This document shows, piece after piece, positions 57,059 to 64,000 of a stretch of 64,000 nucleotides of DNA. This DNA is from Corinectria fuckeliana. Its lineage: Eukaryota; Ascomycota; Sordariomycetes; Hypocreales; Nectriaceae. Positions within the stretch are counted from its first letter, which is position 1, and every line of letters begins with the position of its first letter. Position numbers and translations under genes: made by a program. Under the pieces are notes generated by a model. That model saw only the letters and a program-made list of their open reading frames with translations, ran no database searches and had not been told where the DNA came from. The stretch covers positions 62,001 to 126,000 of the forward strand of contig WPDH01000057.1 in NCBI GenBank assembly GCA_019137255.1, written 5' to 3'.

Positions 57059-58340
57059 TTACACCAATAGCCACAATCCCACCACCACCACAGTCGGGAC
57101 TAACGTGGCCATGACTGGACGAATATCATTCGCGGCGTCCCTCTCAGATTCGATATAAGTGACGTTCTTCAGCCGCTGGATAGCCAGGTCTGACAGCTTC
57201 CCCGACGCGGCGATCTCGGACATTTCGTCTCCCAGCTGACGCAGGATGTTAGTTGAGCGTCCCTTGGGACACATGGTGATCTCCCAGCCGCCGCCCATAG
57301 GAATGATGAAGGTCGAGCTTTGATCGTCAAAGGCGAAGCTGTAAGCGTCCGGGCAAATCGCCTTGGCGGCCCTGCTGTAGCCGGATGGCTTGCAGATGTC
57401 CGGGTCGTGATACTTGCCCACGCAGCAGTCTTTGTCCTCGCCCGACGCAGTGCAAGCACTGTTGCAGGGCGCGAATTCAGGCCGCTGGATGTTGTCATCG
57501 GGGTAGGGGTAGACGCCGTCTCCAGGCTTGATGGGAGGAAAGGCGAGAAACTTCCACGGACACCATCGGCGGGCCATGTCATTGTTGATCCTTGACTCTA
57601 GCGGGACGGGATAGGATGAGTTGGTATAGTAGGTGCTATAGTCGGCCTCGGCGTAGAGCCAACCAGGGGTTGCGATGCAGATGCAGTTGGTCAAGTTGGG
57701 AGGGATATAGGATGTGTTCTTGGCAGGGATGTATTTGAGGCCCATGGGGAGGTTGTACCCGTCGACAAGGGAGATGTCGTAGAAGGTCTGCCTGTTTTCT
57801 ACTCCGCCGGCGAGGTTGAACTCGGCGAGTGTCGCAGGAGTTGAGCCCTATTGAGATTTAGACAACGCCCCAGTGCATCCCGGAAACAACCGGACTTACA
57901 CTGAACTCGCAGTTCAACTTTCCAAGACAGTCCCCCGTCTTGCAAGAGCAGGAGTCTCCGTTGACGGTACAGTTCGTGCGACCCCAGACGCGGCCCTGCC
58001 AGTTCGGGCTGACCCAGAGCCTCCTCTTCCTCCCGCTGGAGAGGCCGAAGCCTCCCGTGCCAGGTCCCGTGCCAGCCTGCGTTGCGATCCCGGGCCAGAT
58101 GGTGGTGTCGCAGTTGTTGGTAATAATCATCGGAATCTTCCCATCCCAGTTGTCGGAATCGGCCAAGTCCCTCTTAGGAACCCCAACACGAGGGCCATGG
58201 ATGGCTTCGGGCAGCTTGAGGAGGGAAGAGTCGTACGAGCCGACGCCCTGGAGGAGGAACCCAATCGAGAGCGTAGGTAGTAGGAGGCGACATATCGAAG
58301 ACACGCATCGAGCGCGTCTACGATCTGATGCAAGTACCAT
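57059..58340 (-). CDS. Secreted thaumatin-like protein with C-terminal hydrophobic tail
   Basis: Member of the thaumatin/osmotin-like family (beta-glucan-binding or weak glucanase in several fungi). Two exons in reading order: 58340-57900 and 57847-57059; a 52 bp intron (GTAAGT/CAATAG) restores CEFS|GSTPATLAEF; 409 residues from the ATG at 58340. The N-terminus (MVLASDRRRARC then a long hydrophobic run) is a signal peptide or signal anchor. The thaumatin core starts at about residue 70 (IITNNCDTTIWPGI), with GRVWGRTNC, CKTGDC, and the signature TLAEFNLAGG...YDISLVDGYNLPM. Many paired cysteines follow. The last 20 residues (PVMATLVPTVVVVGLWLLV) are hydrophobic with a short basic approach, suggesting a GPI signal or anchor, unusual for plant-type thaumatins. 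Open upstream frame not used. Confidence 0.88.
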
Positions 58341-59606
58341 TGCACGATGCCAGCACAGCAAGCCAAATCCCGGTGTCGATGGAGGAAAGTCGGGAGCGAC
58401 AGCGATATAAGTCCGGGATCCAAACAATGAGGTCCAAGGAATGTCTCCGATCCAAACAGGAAAGTATTCAAGCACGTATTAGCTCGCGGGTTGCATACTG
58501 ATGGGAAGAGGCCGGGTCAATAAGGTAGACAAGTAGATATAGGATGCAACGGCGCGCCCGACTAGTTGGTGTCCAGGATTCAGGAACCACTCAGGGAGTG
58601 ACGTAGGTAGGAGGGGAGAGAGCCAAGCTGCGAAGGGACCTCCAGGGTCAGGGTCGATGTCTTGGCTATCCCTGTCGGCTATGAAGCGAGCGATCTTGGC
58701 GAGTGGACGAGAGAGTGTACTGTACGTAGGCCAGACGAAGAAGAAGATAGCGAGTGGTTAGGCGACCGAAGCGAGCGAAAGAGGTAAAGATTGGCAACGA
58801 TCCAGCGCGACTGATAAGTGATGTTTTGTCGTCAAATCGAGAACGGGGCAAGGGGAGCGAAGAGAAAGAGATGAACCACGTTTTAGAGAGGAATAAAAGA
58901 ATGACAAGCCGCGTGGAAGTGCGGAAGGGTGGGGGGTTGAAGTTGCGTCGTGGCGGGTTTCAGATCAGGGAGAAGGAACCAATCTCCTCCATCGTCCATC
59001 ACCGTCGTTGTTGCCCGTTGGCATTCAAGTCGTTCGGTGTCGTGGATTCCACACAGCAAGTTTGGGCAGTTATGACGTAGGTCGCAGGCGCAAGCCAGGA
59101 TGAGCACTTACATGCTGGCGCCAGGGAGCCAATGCTGCTGCGGAATCCAGTTGAGTCCAAATTAGGAAGATGCTCGACAGGGGTTGGGCTAGACTAAGTT
59201 AAGGTAGTTACTATGTGCAGATAAGGATGAGATCGAGGATCAACCACGCAGCTTTCGAGGACGAATAGGAACTCAGCGGCACTCAAAGTTTCTTACCCAC
59301 TGCTCTTCAATTGCATCTCACACCAACGGCCGAGTTGGTTCTCATCATTAAGCAGAGTGTTCAGGCGTGACTAATAAGAAACTTGGATCTAAAAGCCCTC
59401 TCACAAGGGCACGACTAGTAGTAAGCTGTGATTATCGAGAAAGCTCAACCTTTTGTGTTCTATACTTCGCAGTCCGTCCAGAGACGAATATTCGCATTGC
59501 TGAAGCCATGCATAGTCGACATTTTACCGCCTCACCAACATACCTTGCTTCATCCCAAATCCCTCTCTTATCTCGTTCCTCGTCAACCCTGAACCCTGAA
59601 CCTGCA
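58341..59606. other. Intergenic, no gene seen
   Basis: Promoter of the thaumatin-like gene at left, 3' end of the lipase gene at right. Plus-strand frames near 58754-59080 and 59367-59771 lack motifs; the latter runs antisense into the lipase gene. Confidence 0.5.
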
Positions 59607-61767
59607 CTATTTGGTCTTATTTTTGGGCGAAACCCTTTTGCTTTCTTCCGAGCTTGCTACGCCAGTCGTTGTCACCACGCCACCTGCAGCCCGACTTGCG
59701 CCGATACTGATACCACGCCCGTCGCGCATGCCGTCGACACTTATGCTACTGCAAGCGCTTCCTCGACGTAAGCTACTGCTTTTAGTCTTCGTCGTAGTCG
59801 GTGACTCGCCACCGTCTGTTCCGCCGTCCGGCGAGTCGTTCTCTGATACTCGTCCCGTTCGAGGGAGGTCTGGGGTAACCGGGCGGGAATCTTCGTCGAT
59901 AACTGTCGGGAGATTGGCCCTCTTCCGAGTCGAGTTCCGTGGTGAGGGAATCGTAGTCGCAGTCTCCCGTGCTCGATGCGGAGTGGGAGGGCCACCGCCG
60001 GTGACTTCGCTAGTGGCCAAGGTCGTGGATGACTCGCTCTCGCTACCTCGAGAATATGCGTATGGGTAGCCTGATCCATTGAGGCTCTCTTGCCTGCTAA
60101 CAAAATACCTGTCGTATTCTTCCTTTGAGTGTTCGGCATCCGTGAAGCTGTCAAGGGCGTCAAAGACGTGCTTGAAGACTTGTACATCAACGTCCCTAGC
60201 CCATAGAAAGTCGAGATGTTCGTAGTGAGGGATCTCGGTCGCAACCGTTTGCGGTGGTAGCTCCTTGAGCATAGCCTTGATGTCCACCAGGGAGTCGCTG
60301 CCTCCATAAACCAACACGATGGGTGTCCTGATGTTGCGTGTCGGATATTTGGCCACCTTCGAGTACTTGTTGGCTGAGCTCACACTCATCGGCGCGTGGA
60401 CATCGTCGTCATACATCTGGAAACACTTATTCCGAATGATATGGAACCAGTGGACCACACTCTTTGTGCTCGTGAAGGAGTACAGATGAGGGTATGCCGC
60501 CAATTTTTGACTCGCTGATATGTTTTTGGTCTGCCAGTTGAATAAGAACGACAGGCCCATGTCGATGAGCTGGGTGAAGATGGGCGGGTACAGCAGGGAT
60601 TCCCACATAGTTGCCGAGCTCAGAATGGATCGCCGACCGAACAGCAGATACAGGACCTGAGGAGATGCCTTGACCAGGGAATCGACAACTCCGTTTGAAA
60701 GACCCACTGGCGACATGGCTGGTGCAAGGGCAATGAAGACGTTGACCTGGTTGTTAAGCTTGGGGTGAATGGCAAGACTAGCAAAGGCCTGAGCCGTGCC
60801 TTGAGAGAAGCCAACGTACGATAGGCTCTGCTGTTGAGTTGTGTCGAGGATATACGCGATGCTGTCGGGGATGTCGTGGAATGCAAACTCGTCAATGGAA
60901 AAGTCCCAGAACTTGACCGACGTGGGTGAGCAATTGATGGACTTTTTTGAATACTTGTTTCCGCGATTGTTGCCAAACTATCCAGTTAGTGGTGAACTTG
61001 CACATTGAAGGACAAAAACGTACCCAGACATCAAAGCCCCTCTCCACGAGCTCAAACGCGAGACATCTCTTGTCGTCGGTGAGGGCTACCCACACCTCTG
61101 AGTTCATGAGCAGGCCATGGTGTAGATACGCGACCCGCTTCTTCATGCTTGACGGCCCGCTGTTCACCTTTTGACCCTCCTCACCCTTCCGCCATTGTAG
61201 CCGATGGACGCCGAGGAGATATCCATCCTTGGTTTGTACAATGTGTTCTTCGGCCTCGTACCCCCATATTCGGCATAGTTCAACAAAGTCGGGCGCATCC
61301 CGTATCGAGTTCGAAATAACTATTGCCGAGTGTTAAGAAATGGACAAGAATCGAAAGGCAGAGATAGATGACCGACTTTTGTGTCGACTCTCCGCCCGTT
61401 TTTGGGCTGGCGTCGTGAGCCAATTAAAGATCCGGCGCGAGGCTCGATAGCATAGCGAAACGAGGAACGGCGCTGGGGGTCTTGATATCAGCTCGGGTCA
61501 CGCTTCTAGACCGCCAGAATAGACAGCACGCAGACTTACGCAAGGCCAAGGTCAGAATGCGAATAAAAGCTTCCAGGCCCACAAGGATAAAGGACGCAAA
61601 AAGCGCAAAATACTCGGTACTGCGCGCATCACGGGTCAGTGATGCTCGGATCAATGCACGCGCCAGGACACAGCGAACGACATGCGAGAGGCGAGAGGCG
61701 AGAGGCGACAAAGTCGAGGAAGGGGCCAAACTCACGGACGCAGCCTACCGAGGAACGGGACAGGCAT
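59607..61767 (-). CDS. Acid-lipase-like sterol esterase (Tgl1/Yeh family)
   Basis: Membrane-anchored alpha/beta hydrolase that probably hydrolyses steryl esters at lipid droplets or the plasma membrane. Five exons in reading order: 61767-61736, 61619-61540, 61472-61377, 61319-61024 and 60977-59607; introns of 116, 67, 57 and 46 bp; 624 residues. All junctions fit: start MPVPFLGRLRPTEYFALFAS, then a hydrophobic hairpin FILVGLEAFIRILTLALPPPFLVSLCYRASRR as in the family. Oxyanion HHGL in VAYLHHGLLMNSE; FGNNRGNKYS; nucleophile GFSQG (Ser226); acid in VYGGSDSLVD; His in IPHYEHLDFLW. The C-terminal 180 residues are Ser/Thr/Pro/Arg-rich and disordered. Which of Tgl1, Yeh1 or Yeh2 it matches cannot be resolved. 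Confidence 0.92.
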
Positions 61768-62442
61768 TGCGAAGCGATCTTGAGGGGTTCAAGGTCTAGA
61801 AAATGCTGAGACCGCGCCGCGGCCGGTCATGAAGGGCGAGATGCTGGAGGGATGGTAGTTCCGAGATTCGGTCCAGGGGTTGGCGACGTGGATGTATGAT
61901 ATTTGGTTGGGGGGAGCTTGAGGAGGCGATGTCACATGCCATTCGGGGGGGGGGGGCAACGTTGGCGGGATCATGACCTCAGTGGATTAGGCGAGATGGG
62001 AGCTAATTCCAAGGACCACCTCTGTACCTAGCAGGCTTACACAACGAATAGACGAAAGATAAAGGAGTGTATACGTGTGGAAAGAAAAAAAACCCTCAAA
62101 TAATTTTGTTCGAGAAAGCCACATTATCAACGAGTTACCATACCTCCTACCTAACTAACTTACACTATTTGGTGTAAGACAGCTCATCCAATCTGCTGGC
62201 TGAGTGGGTACCTGCAGTATTAGTAGCAGCCAGCACCATTTTCGTACTTAGTGATCTCCGCTAGGTACCTAATTCAAGGAGGCTGGAACGCTGTGGCTCG
62301 CCTCCCTCACGCCACATGGCAGGGAACCCCTCGAACCAATCACAAGTTGACCGCATAAGCACATTGCTGAAGCCTCGCCAGCTTTTCGACCCGGTCCATC
62401 ACCTGAGCCGCGCTCTCCTCGACGAAACCAGCCCTCCCAAGA
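61768..62442. other. Divergent intergenic region, no gene seen
   Basis: Between the lipase and PET191 genes. Contains a run of 12 G (61945-61956) and TAGGTACC words at about 62027-62036 and 62261-62273. Upstream frame at 62316 is not used by PET191 (that start is out of family register). Confidence 0.5.
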
Positions 62443-62923
62443 ATGCCCAGCTCATGCAAAGAACTGCGTACGCACCCTGCAACTCCGCAATCTTGCGGCA
62501 CCTCACAAACTGACAAGTCTCCTAGGCGAGGCCCTCGCGCAGTGCCTCCAGGAATCCGACTGCGTCATGGTCGACCGCAACCGAGCCGGCGACTGCCTCC
62601 GCGAACCCCTCGTCGACACCCTCCCCCTCAAGTGCCGCCAGCTCAAGAAGGGCTTCGGCGACTGCAAGCGCGGCATGGTGGACATGCGCAAGCGCTTCCG
62701 CGGCAACATGCCCGTGCAGTACCGCACCATGGAGCAGGCCGAGGCGGGCAAGGGCTACCAGCTGTACGCCGGCCGGCCGGCCTTTGCGGGCTCCGTCAGG
62801 GAGACGGACGGCAACGAGCCGATCCCCGAGGACTGGCGGGATGTGGAGAATGAAAAGTACATGCTGGAGAAGCAGCAGCAGCTGCAAAAACAGCAAAAAC
62901 AGCAGGAACAACAGAAGAAGTGA
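62443..62923 (+). CDS. PET191: Cytochrome c oxidase assembly factor Pet191/COA5
   Basis: Twin CX9C-type intermembrane-space protein required for assembly of complex IV. Two exons, 62443-62467 (25 nt) and 62526-62923; a 58 bp intron (GTACGC/CCTAG) gives MPSSCKELR|EALAQCLQESDCVMV; 140 residues. Cysteines at the expected places: SSCKEL, QCLQESDC, DCLREP, KCRQLKKGFGDCKRG; the family core FGDCKRGMVDMRKRFRGN is intact. The C-terminus is extended compared with yeast (about 108 residues) by a Glu/Gln/Lys-rich, polyglutamine-like tail (KQQQLQKQQKQQEQQKK). The start at 62443 rather than the longer upstream frame is chosen by family similarity. Confidence 0.95.
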
Positions 62924-64000
62924 AAGGTATCATATGGTTGGCGTTTATGGTGGTTTACAGGCACGATGTTGTGTGAACCATTGCTTTTCAGGCATTTTAC
63001 ACTACCTCTTCCCTCCTTCTCGGATCTATGTGTTTATTATGTATCTTAGCCTGCTGTATATGTGTAACAACACCAATGACGAACAAAGAGACGAATAGAT
63101 ATATACTTGCCCATGGGCCATGGCACAACTACTGGCAGTAAGTAGGTTTGTTGTCCTGGAAAGCAAGTCCACTCCTCAACGGGGTTTGCATGCCATGAAC
63201 GACATGGGACTAGTTCCGTACCACAACATCCTTGCCTTAGTGTATGTAGACGCCGCCTGACAACTCGGATGATTTCTTACACTCGTAGGGCTGTAAGACA
63301 ATGACAAGCGCTGAATCGAGAATTGCATCACCGTTGATTGCGTATTCACTTTACGTCTCCGTTTCGCGTCTAGCATTCCCTTCACGTACATGGACAGTCT
63401 CCGGCTGAATCCACCAGCAAGGGACCTCAATGAATGAACTCCCGAGCCCCTGATGCTGTCGTGGCCACTACGTACTACATATGTAGTTACCCAACCGCTG
63501 GCGCCTTAGAACAGCCCGTAGCCCCCGTACCTACTTATTTATTAGTGGGTGTGAAGTACGCGTATACCAAGGCGAAAGGCGCAGGTGACCAGCGAATCCC
63601 CAGCCTCTGTTAGCCCAAGCTGGAAATTACTCCCGTGCCGTCCACTGCAGGACCTGCAGCGCTGCGTAACGGAACGAGCGGCCGGGCCTGAGGTGATTAT
63701 CCAGATGTGATCGATCACCTACTTAGGGCTGGGTGTGACTTGGCAAATAAACGCCCAACCGCCGAGTCTAGATTTTTTTTCCAAGTTAACTTAATCTAAT
63801 CTAGGCCATGGACCATTCCTCCTTCATCTGCCATTGTCCTCCCTCAAGCCGTGTCTGCAAGTTGGCGCCGTCCTAGAATTCACCTCCATCTCTCCCTTTC
63901 TTATGTACTAAAACTCCCCAACACCCCCCACTCGCTCCCTATTACATACTCTCCACGTAACCTAGATAATCATCCATCCTCAACGTCCCAGACGCCACCG
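62924..64000. other. Intergenic to window end, no gene seen
   Basis: No protein-like frame. TAGGTAC-type words near 63527-63535. A T-run at 63773-63781 followed by ACTTAATC words and a pyrimidine-rich tail (63830-63995) looks like the leader of a plus-strand gene beyond the window. Confidence 0.45.

Noticed and set aside
62316..62442. Separate small gene before PET191
   Set aside because: The frame overlaps PET191 exon 1 in another phase and shows no protein features.

Overview
The window is nuclear DNA from a filamentous ascomycete, most likely a Sordariomycete (genus not resolvable by eye). The coding sequences are GC-rich and cut by short introns of about 46 to 148 bp with GTRNGT-type donors and CTRAC-like branch sites. 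Fungus-typical families are present: CFEM, 2EXR, a Rom2-type RhoGEF with a CNH domain, FMP46 and Gpi2. I support 26 protein-coding genes. I found no convincing tRNA, rRNA, transposon or CRISPR array, and no gene cluster that looks like a defence or secondary-metabolite system. Most of the window is housekeeping.

Layout. 1-3.1 kb is a long intergenic region rich in TAGGTAC-type palindromic words, followed by the pyrimidine-rich leader of a large Rho1 exchange factor (3.1-8.5 kb). A divergent mitochondrial pair follows: a pyruvate carrier subunit on the minus strand and the complex I subunit NDUFA2 on the plus strand. Then come a long, mostly disordered minus-strand gene with an RRM-like domain (12.1-17.4 kb), FMP46, and a membrane fatty acid desaturase. 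A high-expression block at 22.8-26 kb holds eL14, NAC alpha and ATP synthase subunit d. Next are an alpha/beta hydrolase, a WG/GW-repeat protein of unknown function, Ubc13, the SEA-complex subunit Mtc5/WDR59, and a D-2-hydroxyacid dehydrogenase with a possible mitochondrial presequence.

The accessory-looking part is 38.3-45.5 kb. It has two 2EXR proteins of unrelated sequence outside the domain, two degenerate short-period repeat arrays, several perfect inverted repeats and a hexanucleotide microsatellite. It is followed by Gpi2, a CFEM surface protein, a metallophosphoesterase, a tiny three-exon heptad-repeat protein, Mediator Med31, RNA polymerase III subunit C11, an ankyrin protein, a thaumatin-like protein with a C-terminal anchor, a sterol-ester-lipase-like membrane hydrolase and the cytochrome oxidase assembly factor Pet191.

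Functional themes: at least five genes serve mitochondria (Mpc, NDUFA2, Fmp46, Atp7, Pet191). Rom2-type GEF, Gpi2, CFEM and the thaumatin-like protein serve the cell wall and surface. Mtc5 belongs to TORC1 nutrient signalling. Splice sites were chosen by reading-frame continuity, consensus and family similarity from memory; no alignment or RNA evidence was available.
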